Part shown: positions 16,311 to 25,667 of the stretch, piece by piece
How the letters are laid out: the number at the start of each line of letters is the position of its first letter
Numbering within the stretch: position 1 is the stretch's first letter
Source: DATAXP01 sp963708675
Lineage (GTDB): Bacteria; Planctomycetota; Planctomycetia; Pirellulales; PNKZ01
Reading direction: 5' to 3'
Assembly: GCA_963708675.1 (NCBI GenBank)
Contig: CAVPTO010000003.1
Coordinates: 1,798,001-1,862,000, forward strand
DNA: 64,000 nucleotides
Made by a program: the position numbers and the translations under genes
The notes under the pieces: model-generated
The model's input: the letters and a program-made list of their open reading frames with translations, nothing else
The model's database searches: none
What the model was told of the DNA's origin: nothing

Positions 16311-17282
16311 GTGTACCGCACGCAAATCAATGTGAGCTCCGACGACTCGGTCCGCCAGCGGATCGTCAGCGAGAGCTGGTTTCTCACGGGCCCCACGGCG
16401 AGCGGGAAGTCGCGCGTCGCCATCGAATTGGCCTCGCGTCTCGGAGGCGAGATCGTATCGCTCGATTCGATGGCCGTCTATCGAGGCCTCGACATCGGCA
16501 CCGCGAAACCATCGTCCGATGATCGGCAGCGCGTGCCGCACCATCTGCTCGACATTGTCGACATCGACGAAGAGTTCAGCCTGGCGCAGTACGTCGAGCA
16601 GGCGACAACGACAGCGCTCGACATTCTCGATCGCGGACGCGCCGTCGTGTTCGTCGGCGGCACTCCACTGTACTTGAAAGCGATGCTGCGCGGCATCTTC
16701 GAGGGACCACCGGCAGATTGGGACTTGCGACATCGATGGCAATTCGAGTCGCAACAGCATGACGACGATTGGCTGCACGCGAAGGTCGCCGAGATCGATC
16801 CGGCCAGCGCACGCAAACTCCATGCTCGCGACACCCGGCGATTGATTCGTGTGCTGGAAGTCTTCGCGAAGACAGGCCGGCCGATGAGCGAGCTTCAGCA
16901 GCAGTTCGATCGAGCGCGATCAGCGAGCGATTGTCGCGTGTTCGTGCTCGATTGGCCGCGCGAGGTGCTATTCCGTCGGATCGACGAACGCGTCGATCGC
17001 ATGTTCGCCGACGGGCTGGTTGACGAAGTGCGCGGCGTGCTTGCCACAGGTCGCACGTTCGGCCGCACGGCGGGTCAGGCGGTCGGCTATCGCGAAGTGC
17101 TCAAACATTTCGCCAGCGCTCGCGACCTTGCGGCGACGATCGAATTGGTAAAGACACGGACGCGGCAACTCGCCAAGCGGCAACTCACGTGGTTCCGCAG
17201 CTTGAGCGAATGCACGCCGATATCCATGACGGGGCAGGGGAGTGACGCGGTCATTCACACGATGCTTGCGAAGTCGAGATGA
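16311..17282 (+). CDS. miaA: tRNA dimethylallyltransferase
   Basis: Adds the dimethylallyl group to A37 of tRNAs reading UNN codons. P-loop GPTASGKSRVAIELASRLGG, then IVSLDSMAVYRGLDIGTAKP, HHLLDIVDIDEEFSLAQY, VFVGGTPLYLKAML, RDTRRLIRVLEVF and GQAVGYREVL, all in family order. There is no ATG; GTG at 16311 or GTG at 16332 are the candidate starts, giving about 323 or 316 aa. The frame stays open far upstream, antisense to hisG-hisE, but that part is not homologous. Divergent from hisE. Confidence 0.93.
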   Translation: MYRTQINVSSDDSVRQRIVSESWFLTGPTASGKSRVAIELASRLGGEIVSLDSMAVYRGLDIGTAKPSSDDRQRVPHHLLDIVDIDEEFSLAQYVEQATTTALDILDRGRAVVFVGGTPLYLKAMLRGIFEGPPADWDLRHRWQFESQQHDDDWLHAKVAEIDPASARKLHARDTRRLIRVLEVFAKTGRPMSELQQQFDRARSASDCRVFVLDWPREVLFRRIDERVDRMFADGLVDEVRGVLATGRTFGRTAGQAVGYREVLKHFASARDLAATIELVKTRTRQLAKRQLTWFRSLSECTPISMTGQGSDAVIHTMLAKSR

Positions 17283-17389
17283 CCAATGGCGAACCTCCGT
17301 GGGCTTTGTGGTCCCTTTGCGATAGATGCCGATCGGTCTAGAATGCCGCCATTCTTTGCAAAATTCATTCGAAGTTAGCGAGGCGGTCC

Positions 17390-19156
17390 GTGCTGCGAAC
17401 GCACACTTGTGGTCAGTTGCGAGCTGAAAACGCCAGCGAGGAAGCGACCCTCTGCGGTTGGGTCGACAGCTTTCGCGATCATCGCGGGCTGTTCTTCATC
17501 GATCTGCGCGACCGCTACGGCAAAACTCAGGTGACGTTCGATCCAGGCAGCGGGGCTGAGGTGCTCGAGTTGGCCCGCTCGGTGAAGAGCGAATGGGTGA
17601 TTGCCGTTACCGGTCGCGTGATGCAGCGGCCTGAAGGGATGCACAACCCGAAGCTGCCGACCGGCGACATCGAGCTACAGGCGACGCAGCTCAAGATTCT
17701 CAATAAGTGCCAGCCGCTACCGTTCCTGCCGACGATCGCTGATCTGCCGAACGAGGAGCTACGCCTCAAGTACCGTTACATCGACCTGCGTCGGCCGCGG
17801 CTGCAAGAGTTGACGTTCTATCGCCATCGGCTGACGAAGCTGATTCGCGACTATTTCGATCGTAACGACTTTTTGGAGATCGAGACGCCCGTGCTCGGCC
17901 GCAGCACGCCGGAAGGGGCACGCGACTATTTGGTGCCGAGCCGTGTGCATCCCGGGCACTTCTACGCGTTGCCGCAGTCGCCACAGATATATAAGCAGAT
18001 TCTGATGGTGTCGGGCTTCGATCGGTACATGCAGATCGCCCGATGCTTCCGCGACGAAGACCTGCGGGCCGATCGTCAGCCGGAGTTCACGCAGGTTGAC
18101 GTCGAAATGGCCTTCGTCGAGCGCGAAGACATTCTGACAACGATCGACGGGCTGATCGCGTTCATCATGCACGAGCTGCGTGGCGTCGATGTCACGCTGC
18201 CGATCCCGCGACTCAGCTATCGCGATGCGATGGAGAAGTACGGATCGGACAAGCCCGACCTCCGCTACGGAATGCAGCTTGTCGATATCGGCGACCTCGC
18301 GAGTGAATGCGGCTTTTCGGTGTTCAAGAACACGATCGCCAGTGGCGGGCGGGTGCGCGGCCTTAACGCGGTCGGCGCGGCGGCGAAGTACAGTCGCAAG
18401 AACATCGACGAGCTGACCGCCTTCGTTGCCGATTATAAGGCGAAGGGTTTAGCGTTCTTCCGCGTCACGGAAACCGGGCTCGATTCGCCGATCGCCAAGT
18501 TCTTCTCGGCCGACGAGCAGAAAGAGATCATGCGCCGCTTCGACGCGAAGGCCGGCGACTTGCTGTTCTTTGTGGCCGATACGAACAAGGTGACGTCAGC
18601 GGCGCTCGGTGCGTTGCGATCGCGGCTTGGCAAGGAACTCGGCTTGTTCAATCCCGAGACGATGCACTTCGCGTGGGTGCTCGACTTCCCACTGTTCACG
18701 TACAACGACGAAGAAAAGCGTTGGGACGCCGAGCATCACCCATTCTGCGATCCGGTACCGGAAGATGTGCCGTACTTCGACACCGACCCGGGCAAGATTC
18801 GTGCGCAGTCGTATGACCTTGTGATCAACGGTAGCGAAGCGGCCAGCGGCAGCGTTCGTATTCACGACGCCGCAGTGCAACAGAAGGTATTCGATTTGCT
18901 CGGCATCAAGCGTGAAGAAGCGGAACATCGCTTCGGCTGCTTGTTGGAGGCCTTGCGTTATGGCGCTCCGCCGCACGCCGGCATCGCATTGGGATTGGAT
19001 CGTTGGGTGATGTTGCTCACCGGGTGCGACAACATCCGCGATGTCATCGCCTTTCCGAAGACGCAACGCGCGTCAGATCAGATGACCGGCGCGCCGAGCG
19101 ACGTTGATGCTCGACAGCTTCGCGATTTGCATATCAAAGTGGCGAAGCCGGAGTGA
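17390..19156 (+). CDS. aspS: Aspartyl-tRNA synthetase
   Basis: 588 aa, bacterial-type class II synthetase. N-terminal OB-fold anticodon-binding domain (CGWVDSFRDHRGLFFIDLRDRYG), class II motif 1/2 (FLEIETPVLGRSTPEGARDYLVPSR, FRDEDLRADRQPEFTQVDVEM), the bacterial GAD insertion (about residues 290-420), and motif 3 (GIALGLDRWVMLLTGCDNIRDVIAFPKTQ). GTG start at 17390. The mature protein charges tRNA-Asp; whether it also charges Asn is not decidable here. Follows miaA by ~107 bp. Confidence 0.96.
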   Translation: MLRTHTCGQLRAENASEEATLCGWVDSFRDHRGLFFIDLRDRYGKTQVTFDPGSGAEVLELARSVKSEWVIAVTGRVMQRPEGMHNPKLPTGDIELQATQLKILNKCQPLPFLPTIADLPNEELRLKYRYIDLRRPRLQELTFYRHRLTKLIRDYFDRNDFLEIETPVLGRSTPEGARDYLVPSRVHPGHFYALPQSPQIYKQILMVSGFDRYMQIARCFRDEDLRADRQPEFTQVDVEMAFVEREDILTTIDGLIAFIMHELRGVDVTLPIPRLSYRDAMEKYGSDKPDLRYGMQLVDIGDLASECGFSVFKNTIASGGRVRGLNAVGAAAKYSRKNIDELTAFVADYKAKGLAFFRVTETGLDSPIAKFFSADEQKEIMRRFDAKAGDLLFFVADTNKVTSAALGALRSRLGKELGLFNPETMHFAWVLDFPLFTYNDEEKRWDAEHHPFCDPVPEDVPYFDTDPGKIRAQSYDLVINGSEAASGSVRIHDAAVQQKVFDLLGIKREEAEHRFGCLLEALRYGAPPHAGIALGLDRWVMLLTGCDNIRDVIAFPKTQRASDQMTGAPSDVDARQLRDLHIKVAKPE

Positions 19157-19183
19157 TCGTTCACTTTTCATTCAATCGTCAGC

Positions 19184-20242
19184 TTATTCGCTCGTCGGCG
19201 GCGGCGCTAAGAATTGCGTGAATCGCGATGACTCGATTTCGCGCAGTTCGTCGCCGTCGGCAATCGTGATCATCACGGCAAGCTCGGGCCGATCTTCGAC
19301 GAACTTCAAACCACGCACGGGGCCGAGGACGGAGACGGCCGTGGCTACGCTGTCGGCGGTGATGCATTCTTTCGCGACGACGGTGGCGGAGATTCGCGAC
19401 GTGAGCCCGAGGCCGGTGTGCGGGTCGACGATGTGCGAGTAGCGATGGCCGTCGAGTTCGACGAACTGATAGGCGTCACCGGAGGTTGTGACCGCGGCGT
19501 TGGCAATCAGCAGATAGCGCGTCGGTTCGCCGCTTTGGCCATCGGGGATGACGCCAAGCCGCCAACCGTCCTTGCCCGGTGGTGGATCGCTGACGCCAAC
19601 GTCGCCGCTGGCGTTGACGAGCGCGCTTGTAATACCACGCTCGCGCAATGCCTTGAGCGCCTCATCGACGGCGTAACCCGCCGCGATCCCGCCGAGGTCG
19701 AGCCGCATGCCGGGTTTCAGAAGTTGCGCGGTGTGAGCCGTTTCGTCGAGGACGAGCGACCGATACCCGACGGCGGCCAGGGCTTCGGCAAGCCGCGGGG
19801 CAGGGGGGAACTCCTTGCTTCGCCGGGCTCGACGCCAGAGCTTCACGATCGGCCCGACCGTGACGTCGAATGCCCCGTCCGTTTGCTCCGCCAAACGCTG
19901 TGCTCGCCATAGGACAAACCACAAATCCTCGCTAATCGGAACCGCCTTGCCAGTGCCGGCCGTCGCGCTCAGTCGGGAGAGTTCGCTGTTTGGGTCGTAG
20001 TCGCTCAGAACGCTGTTGAGCTGTCGAAATCGGTCGAAAGCCGCCACGGCAGCATTGTTTGCGGCGTGCTCGTCGGCTGCATACAATACGACTTCTACGA
20101 GCATTCCCATGTGGGGCTGCTCGAAGCGGTAACGCGAGAGCGACGGCTCGGCAGCGGCCGCGACGATGGCTCCGCAGAACAATCCCGCCCACCCAACGCA
20201 GCTCGTCAACGGTTTGTGCATCGCCCTTGGCCGCGCTTCCAT
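19184..20242 (-). CDS. apbE: FAD:protein FMN transferase (ApbE family)
   Basis: Covalently attaches FMN to Thr/Ser of target flavoproteins, using FAD, outside the membrane. Signal-like N-terminus (SCVGWAGLFCGAIVAAAAEPS), then FEQPHMGMLVEVVLYA, LNSVLSDYDPNSELSRL, GAFDVTVGPIVKLWRRA, MRLDLGGIAAGYAVDEAL, VNASGDVGV, YSHIVDPHTGLGL and ADSVATAVSVLG (metal site). Start at 20242; ATG at 20221 (AAGGG upstream) is an alternative that begins directly at the signal peptide. Convergent with aspS. Confidence 0.93.
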   Translation of the reverse strand: MEARPRAMHKPLTSCVGWAGLFCGAIVAAAAEPSLSRYRFEQPHMGMLVEVVLYAADEHAANNAAVAAFDRFRQLNSVLSDYDPNSELSRLSATAGTGKAVPISEDLWFVLWRAQRLAEQTDGAFDVTVGPIVKLWRRARRSKEFPPAPRLAEALAAVGYRSLVLDETAHTAQLLKPGMRLDLGGIAAGYAVDEALKALRERGITSALVNASGDVGVSDPPPGKDGWRLGVIPDGQSGEPTRYLLIANAAVTTSGDAYQFVELDGHRYSHIVDPHTGLGLTSRISATVVAKECITADSVATAVSVLGPVRGLKFVEDRPELAVMITIADGDELREIESSRFTQFLAPPPTSE

Positions 20243-20275
20243 ACCCCCGGCCTACCTAAGAGGATTTCGATCGAC

Positions 20276-21346
20276 ATGTTCAGCCTAGTTCGCCGTTCGG
20301 TGTTGTCGCAAGTATTGCGGACGAGCGCCGTGTTATTCGGAATCGTTGGCGCGCTATCGTTGCAATCAGTCATGGCGGCAACGCCGTCGTTGAAAGTCGA
20401 CGGCGCCGATGCCGCGAGCGAAGCCGAAATGAAGCCGTACACCGACGTGTTGGAGAACACGCAGGTTCAGTTCGAGATGGTGCCGATCCCGGGGGGCAAG
20501 TACACGATGGGCAGCCCCGACAGCGAAGCCGGCCGCAGCGACGACGAAGGCCCGCAGCACGAAGTCGAGATTTCGCCGTTCTGGATGGGCAAACACGAAG
20601 TGACCTGGGACGAGTATGAGATCTTCATGTTTCAGCTCGACATCGCCCAACGAAAGCTGACGAGCGCCGAGTCGACGCCGCTGGAGAAGGCGGCTGACGC
20701 GCTGCTGCGTCCCACGAAGCCGTATACCGACATGACGTTTGGCATGGGCAAAGAAAAGTTCCCCGCGATCTGCATGACGCAATTCGCCGCGAAGAAGTAT
20801 TGCCAATGGCTGAGCGCGAAGACGGGCCGCTTCTATCGTCTGCCGACCGAGGCCGAGTGGGAGTACGCATGCCGTGCCGGAACGAAGACCGCGTTCTCGT
20901 TTGGCGACGATGCGTCGAAGCTCGGCGACTATGCGTGGTTCTACGAGAACAGCGACGAGGCGTATCATCCGGTCGGCCAGAAGAAGCCGAACCCGTGGGG
21001 ACTGTTCGATATTCACGGCAATGTCAGCGAGTGGTGCGCCGACGGATATGTTGCCGATTACTACGCTTCGCAAGCCGGAAAGCTGACAAAGGATCCGTTC
21101 AACGTGCCGACCGACGTCGAACCGTGTACGGTTCGCGGCGGTTCGTGGGATGACGACCCCGAGCGGCTGCGTAGTGCCGCGCGTCGTCCGTCGCACTTGG
21201 ATTGGAAGCAACAAGACCCACAGATTCCTCAGAGCATTTGGTACTACACCGACGCGTTGTTCAACGGCTTCCGCATTGTGCGTCCGTTGAAGGAACCGCC
21301 GGAAGAAATGAAGTCGCAATACGGATTCGAAGATACTTCGCGGTAA
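20276..21346 (+). CDS. Exported SUMF1/formylglycine-enzyme-fold protein lacking the copper cysteines
   Basis: 356 aa. Signal peptide (TSAVLFGIVGALSLQSVMAA), then one FGE-sulfatase (PF03781) domain: VPIPGGKYTMGSPDSEAGR, HEVEISPFWMGKHEVTWDEY, YRLPTEAEWEYACRAGT, NPWGLFDIHGNVSEWCADG and VRGGSWDDDPERLRSAARR. In true formylglycine-generating enzymes the last segment holds the two active-site cysteines; here they are replaced (DDDPERLRS), so sulfatase maturation is not expected. Probably a binding or structural domain. AGAGGA lies 11 nt before the ATG at 20276. Followed by a Gfo/Idh/MocA gene on the same strand. Confidence 0.88.
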   Translation: MFSLVRRSVLSQVLRTSAVLFGIVGALSLQSVMAATPSLKVDGADAASEAEMKPYTDVLENTQVQFEMVPIPGGKYTMGSPDSEAGRSDDEGPQHEVEISPFWMGKHEVTWDEYEIFMFQLDIAQRKLTSAESTPLEKAADALLRPTKPYTDMTFGMGKEKFPAICMTQFAAKKYCQWLSAKTGRFYRLPTEAEWEYACRAGTKTAFSFGDDASKLGDYAWFYENSDEAYHPVGQKKPNPWGLFDIHGNVSEWCADGYVADYYASQAGKLTKDPFNVPTDVEPCTVRGGSWDDDPERLRSAARRPSHLDWKQQDPQIPQSIWYYTDALFNGFRIVRPLKEPPEEMKSQYGFEDTSR

Positions 21347-21415
21347 CCACGGGGCGCGGCCTCTTACCCTCATACGTCGTCGTTCAGCATTCATCGTCTA
21401 TCAGGAGCAACGCAC

Positions 21416-22771
21416 ATGGATCAGTCATCTTCGCTGCCGTCTCGGCGCGATTTCGTGAAACTCTCAACCGCTGCCGCGGGACTCGTGGGTTCGTTGAGCG
21501 TCGCTCGTAGCGCCCACGCCGCCAGCAGCGACATCATTAAGATCGGCCTCATCGGCTGCGGTGGTCGTGGGTCGGGCGCTGCGAAGAACGCTCTCGATGC
21601 CGATCCGAATGTGAAGTTGGTCGCCATTGGCGATGCCTTTCAAGATCAAGTCGACAAGTCGGTCAATGCGCTGTCGAAGCTCGGCGACCGCGTCGCCGTG
21701 CCGAAGGACAAGCAGTTCGTCGGGTTCGACGCTTACAAGCAAGTGATCGCATCGGATGTTGACCTCGTCATTCTCGCGACGCCGCCGGGCTTCCGTCCGA
21801 TTCACTTCGCCGCCGCGGTTGAAGCTGGCAAGCACGTGTTCATGGAAAAGCCCGTCGCCGTCGATGCTCCGGGCGTTCGCGCGGTGATCGAGACGGCGAA
21901 GAAGGCCAAGCAAAAGAACCTGGGCGTCGGAGTTGGTCTGCAGCGCCGTCACCAGGCCTCGTACATCGATGCGGTTAAGCGGATCCAAGACGGTGCCATC
22001 GGCGATGTCATCGCACAGCGCGTGTATTGGAACTCGGCCGGCGTGTGGGAACCGCGCAAGAATCGCGAGGACTGCAAGAGCGACATGGAGTACCAGATGC
22101 GCAATTGGTACTACTACAACTGGTTGTGTGGCGATCACATCGTCGAGCAGCACATTCATAACCTCGACGTCGGCTGCTGGGTGAAAGATGCTTGGCCCGT
22201 CGCAGCCGAGGGCATGGGTGGCCGCCAGGTGCGCGTCGATCCGAAGTACGGCGAGATCTACGATCACCACGCCGTAGAGTTTGAATTCGGTGACGGCACG
22301 CGAATGTTCAGCTTCTGTCGCCATATTCCGCGCAACTGGAATAGCGTCAGCGAGCACATGCACGGAGCCAAAGGCACAGCCAACCTGAACGGCAGCGGCT
22401 CGGGCAGCGCCACGATCGCGACGAAGGAAGGCGAGTGGAAGTTCAGCGGCGAGTCGATCGATCCGTATAAAGTCGAGCATGCCGCGTTGTTCTCAAGCAT
22501 TCGTTCGGGCACGCCGAACAACGAAGGCGAACGTGGCGCGAAGAGCACGATGGTTGCGATTCTCGGCCGGTACTGCACCTACTCGGGTCGCATGATCACG
22601 TGGGACGAAGCGATCAATTCGAACGTGAGCTTGGCCCCGACCGAATACTCGTGGGACGTCATGCCGCCGGCCCCGAGTGTCGCGATGCCTGGTTTCACCG
22701 ACATTCTCGGCACCGGTCTGGCTCAAAGCTCGCAGAACGAGAAGAAGAGCCGCAGCCAGCGGAAGAAGTAA
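21416..22771 (+). CDS. Tat-exported Gfo/Idh/MocA oxidoreductase
   Basis: 451 aa. Twin-arginine signal (SRRDFVKLSTAAAGLVGSLSVARSAHA). NAD(P)-binding Rossmann domain IKIGLIGCGGRGSGAAKNAL, then LVILATPPGFRPIHFAAAVEAGKHVFMEKPVAVD with the catalytic-domain signature EKP. C-terminal alpha/beta domain with RMFSFCRHIPRNW and the carbohydrate-type pocket GDHIVEQHIHNLDV. Such exported members are numerous in planctomycetes and probably act on sugars or sugar acids. AGGAG 9 nt before the ATG. Confidence 0.92.
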   Translation: MDQSSSLPSRRDFVKLSTAAAGLVGSLSVARSAHAASSDIIKIGLIGCGGRGSGAAKNALDADPNVKLVAIGDAFQDQVDKSVNALSKLGDRVAVPKDKQFVGFDAYKQVIASDVDLVILATPPGFRPIHFAAAVEAGKHVFMEKPVAVDAPGVRAVIETAKKAKQKNLGVGVGLQRRHQASYIDAVKRIQDGAIGDVIAQRVYWNSAGVWEPRKNREDCKSDMEYQMRNWYYYNWLCGDHIVEQHIHNLDVGCWVKDAWPVAAEGMGGRQVRVDPKYGEIYDHHAVEFEFGDGTRMFSFCRHIPRNWNSVSEHMHGAKGTANLNGSGSGSATIATKEGEWKFSGESIDPYKVEHAALFSSIRSGTPNNEGERGAKSTMVAILGRYCTYSGRMITWDEAINSNVSLAPTEYSWDVMPPAPSVAMPGFTDILGTGLAQSSQNEKKSRSQRKK

Positions 22772-22860
22772 TTGACGATTATCGAAGTAAGTAGCGCGGA
22801 CCGCGTGCTCGATTAGAGCCGCGGTCCGCGATTTTTGATGCACCACACAGGGAGTTACTC

Positions 22861-23592
22861 ATGAAGGTCGCGCGCGTCATGCTGTTCGTGTTGATTGGTG
22901 TTTCGTTGGTGTATGCAGCAGATGCGCCGGCGAAGAAATCAGCCGATGAGCCCGCAAAAAAGGGTGCGACCGCGCCGACGAAGAAAGCCCGCGCTCCGAG
23001 CCCTTCGCTACAGCCGATCAAGGACGAACCGGGCCTGCCGCGCGTGTTGCTCATCGGCGACTCGATCTCGATGGGCTACACGCTCGCCGTGCGCGAGCAA
23101 CTTGCCGGGAAGGCGAACGTTCATCGCATTCCAACTAACGGCGGTCCGACAATCAAGGGGCTTGAAGCGATTGATAGTTGGCTGGGCGATTCGAAGTGGG
23201 ACGTCATTCACTTCAACTGGGGTTTGCACGACTTGAAGATGATGGACACCGGCATGCAGCAGGTGCCGCTGCCCGAGTACGAAGCGAACCTCAAGAAGCT
23301 CGTCGCGCGCATGAAGCAAACGGGCGCGAAGCTCATCTGGTGCACGACGACGCCGTTTCCCAAAGGTGGCCTAACGCCCACGCGCAAATATGAAGATCTG
23401 CTCGCCTACAACGCCGTGGCGTTGAAGGTGATGAAGGCCAACGACGTGGCGATCGACGATTTGTGCGCCTTCGCCGAGCCGCAACTCGACAAGATTCAGA
23501 TCCCGGAGAACGTTCACTTCACCGGCGAAGGCTCGGCTGTGCTCGCGCAACAGGTGTCGCGCAGCATCCTCGACGCGCTCGGTAAGAACTAA
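22861..23592 (+). CDS. Exported SGNH/GDSL-type hydrolase
   Basis: 243 aa. Signal peptide (VMLFVLIGVSLVYAADAP), a Lys/Pro/Ala spacer (about residues 22-55), then SGNH blocks: block I VLLIGDSISMGYT with the nucleophile Ser; block II G near PTNGGPTIKG; block III HFNWGLHDLK, the Asn-containing motif; and a C-terminal ENVHFTGEGS with the catalytic His. Likely an esterase on acylated or acetylated polysaccharides in the periplasm (inference from family and context with the exported Gfo/Idh/MocA and SUMF1-like genes). Confidence 0.87.
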   Translation: MKVARVMLFVLIGVSLVYAADAPAKKSADEPAKKGATAPTKKARAPSPSLQPIKDEPGLPRVLLIGDSISMGYTLAVREQLAGKANVHRIPTNGGPTIKGLEAIDSWLGDSKWDVIHFNWGLHDLKMMDTGMQQVPLPEYEANLKKLVARMKQTGAKLIWCTTTPFPKGGLTPTRKYEDLLAYNAVALKVMKANDVAIDDLCAFAEPQLDKIQIPENVHFTGEGSAVLAQQVSRSILDALGKN

Positions 23593-23609
23593 CTACCTTC
23601 GGGAATTAA

Positions 23610-23987
23610 CTACTGCCTGGGTCCCGCCCATCCATTTTCGTAGAGTGGCGAACGCCCACCTGCGGTAATATCCGGCCCATACGCGGGGCCCGTGAAGCGC
23701 GGAGCGTACCCGTACGGCCGCCAGTAGCGATACTCGGGATATCCGCTTCCGTAGCCGTAGTAGAACGGCTTGTAGCCGTAACCGTAGTTCGGACGGTAGT
23801 TGTAGAACCGGCTGAGGCAGCCCGTATACGGCGGTTCGTTGCACTCGGCATTGCTGCGCTGCGGCGTGCACTTGCCTTGGTCGCACCTGCCCTGGCTGCA
23901 CGGGTTTTGGTTATTCTGCGCGTCGACGGTAGCGACAGCACCGAACATTCCTACCAGCACCGCCAGAACCATGAACGTCTGTTTCAT
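23610..23987 (-). CDS. Small secreted Tyr/Gly/Pro-rich protein
   Basis: 125 aa with an AGGAG ribosome site 5-6 nt before the ATG. Signal peptide MKQTFMVLAVLVGMFGAVATVDAQ; the mature part begins with four or five Cys (CSQGRCDQGKC, NAECNEPPYTGC) and continues as Tyr-Gly repeats (YRPNYGYGYKPFYYGYGSGY). No known domain. Similar short YGYG proteins recur in planctomycetes; a structural or surface role is an inference. Confidence 0.7.
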   Translation of the reverse strand: MKQTFMVLAVLVGMFGAVATVDAQNNQNPCSQGRCDQGKCTPQRSNAECNEPPYTGCLSRFYNYRPNYGYGYKPFYYGYGSGYPEYRYWRPYGYAPRFTGPAYGPDITAGGRSPLYENGWAGPRQ

Positions 23988-24226
23988 TGGATTCTCCTGG
24001 TGGTAGTGATCGACCGACTACGCCGGTGCTGTCGCACTCAATTCTTGGCGCATCGGACGTAAAGACAGGCTGATTCTCGCGCCGCCGTAACGTTGTTCGT
24101 GTCGTAACGGTTGTACCGCTGGCGCAGGATTGACCGCGAAACGTCATACGTTTCACGTAACGTGCGACATGTGGCCGATTCTGGGCAAAGCAGCGAACTG
24201 TGAGCCACGTTAGTCACGGAGGAGCC

Positions 24227-24475
24227 ATGGCCAAATTCCGACGCCCCGCCCCGCCGAAAGTCCGTGCAACGCTCTATCTGCCGTTGGACGTGCTCGACGA
24301 AGCGCGGGATGCCGCCGTGCATCTGGCCGGGTTCCCCGCTCGGTTGACACTCACCGGGCTGGCCGAGAACGCTTTGCGTGCTGAATTGCAACGATTGAAG
24401 GATCGCTACAACGGCGGGATGGACTTTCCGCGACGCAACGAAGACCTCAGGGGCGGCCGCCCCATCGCGGCCTAG
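24227..24475 (+). CDS. Small ribbon-helix-helix-like protein
   Basis: 82 aa from the ATG at 24227, with GGAGGAG directly upstream; an in-frame ATG at 24200 lacks a ribosome site. VRATLYLPLDVLDEARDAAVHLAG has the strand-helix pattern of CopG/Arc-type DNA-binding proteins, followed by TLTGLAENALRAELQRLKDRYNGG. Probably a DNA-binding regulator, though the family is not certain. First gene of a compact cluster with a 43-aa protein and a trypsin-like protease. Confidence 0.68.
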   Translation: MAKFRRPAPPKVRATLYLPLDVLDEARDAAVHLAGFPARLTLTGLAENALRAELQRLKDRYNGGMDFPRRNEDLRGGRPIAA

Positions 24476-24478
24476 CAT

Positions 24479-24610
24479 ATGCGCATCCCAACGGGGACCA
24501 ACGCCGGTAGCCATCGTCCCGAACTCGACAAGCTCCGCCAGGAGTTGCTTCGTCGCATCCTCGAAAGCGAACAGCGCCGTAAGCATCAAAGCGGCACCCA
24601 TGCCAAATGA
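24479..24610 (+). CDS. 43-aa basic small protein overlapping the protease gene
   Basis: Short frame 4 bp after the RHH stop and overlapping the next start by 11 bp. The translation begins MRIPTGTNAGSHRPELDK and continues as a charged helix (LRQELLRRILESEQRRK). Codon use and spacing fit a real translated gene within the cluster, but no homologue can be named. Could be a peptide partner of the RHH protein or only a coupling leader for the protease. Confidence 0.45.
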   Translation: MRIPTGTNAGSHRPELDKLRQELLRRILESEQRRKHQSGTHAK

Positions 24611-25625
24611 TCGCCGGCTGCTGCTGTTGCTGCTGATCTGGATCGGACTGGTCCGCGACGGTTTTGGGCAGGTTGAGCGTTACTCACTCGTTCCTGCCGC
24701 AAGATCGATTCGGTCACGCGCCGTTACCGCCTCCGACGAAAGGCCGCACCCTGCCGTCGTGCGCGTAATTGCACCCGAACGCGATGGCACCGCTGCGTAC
24801 GGCTCGGGAACACTTGTCGACGTCAACGACGCCGTGGGCTTGGTCATTACCAACTGGCACGTCGTCCGCGACGCCACCGGCAGCGTGACGGTCGTGTTCC
24901 CCGATGGATTTCGCACCGCCGCACAAATTGCAAAGACCGACAAGGATTGGGATCTCGCGGCACTCGTCTGCGCGAAACCCAACGTCGCGCCCGTCGCGTT
25001 GGCGAAAGCGGCGCCGCGACCAGGCGAGATGCTTACCATCGCTGGTTACGGATCAGGCGACTATCGCACGGCGACAGGGCGATGCACGCAGTACCTCGCG
25101 CCAGGGCCGAAGTTCCCGAGCGAGATCGTTGAACTCGAAGCCGACGCACGGCAAGGCGACTCGGGTGGCCCGATCTTCAACGCTCGCGGCGAACTCGCCG
25201 GCGTGCTCTTCGGTGAGGCCGGAGGCATGACGGCCGGCAGCTATTGCGGTCGCGTCGATCAATTTCTGAAAACGGCATTCATGCCCTCGACGGCGCCCAG
25301 CGGCGGAGCTTCGTCGATGAGAACGCAATCGCAGCCGTCGATGGCGATGCGGCCCATCGATCGACATCGCGCGATGACTCAACCATCGCAGCAAAGCGTC
25401 GACGATCATCCTGCCGACGTTGCTTGGGGACCGCTCGAGCCGGTCTACGACATCGCGCCCACTTCAACGTCGCCATCATCGTCAGGTTTCGACTGGGCGA
25501 TGATCTTCGGACGAACGCCGCTCGAAGCGGTGAAGACGTTCCTCGCAATTGTCGGACTGCTGACGCTGATGAAGCTGCTGCTTCGCCCGTCCATGCATAA
25601 GCCCGAGCCGATGCCGAGCGACTGA
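24600..25625 (+). CDS. Membrane-anchored trypsin-like serine protease
   Basis: 341 aa. Signal peptide (RLLLLLLIWIGLVRDGFG), then a trypsin-2 domain with the triad His in TNWHVV, Asp in DKDWDLAAL, and Ser in ARQGDSGGPIF, plus GSGTLVD upstream. A Ser/Pro/Gln-rich linker (about residues 225-300) leads to a C-terminal membrane helix (VKTFLAIVGLLTLMKLLL). No PDZ domain, unlike DegP. The protease should face outward with its tail anchored. Third gene of the RHH cluster. Confidence 0.85.
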   Translation: MPNDRRLLLLLLIWIGLVRDGFGQVERYSLVPAARSIRSRAVTASDERPHPAVVRVIAPERDGTAAYGSGTLVDVNDAVGLVITNWHVVRDATGSVTVVFPDGFRTAAQIAKTDKDWDLAALVCAKPNVAPVALAKAAPRPGEMLTIAGYGSGDYRTATGRCTQYLAPGPKFPSEIVELEADARQGDSGGPIFNARGELAGVLFGEAGGMTAGSYCGRVDQFLKTAFMPSTAPSGGASSMRTQSQPSMAMRPIDRHRAMTQPSQQSVDDHPADVAWGPLEPVYDIAPTSTSPSSSGFDWAMIFGRTPLEAVKTFLAIVGLLTLMKLLLRPSMHKPEPMPSD

Positions 25626-25667
25626 ATCGCTCAGCAAACTCGGCAGTGGCTACTCGGCAGAAGTGAG

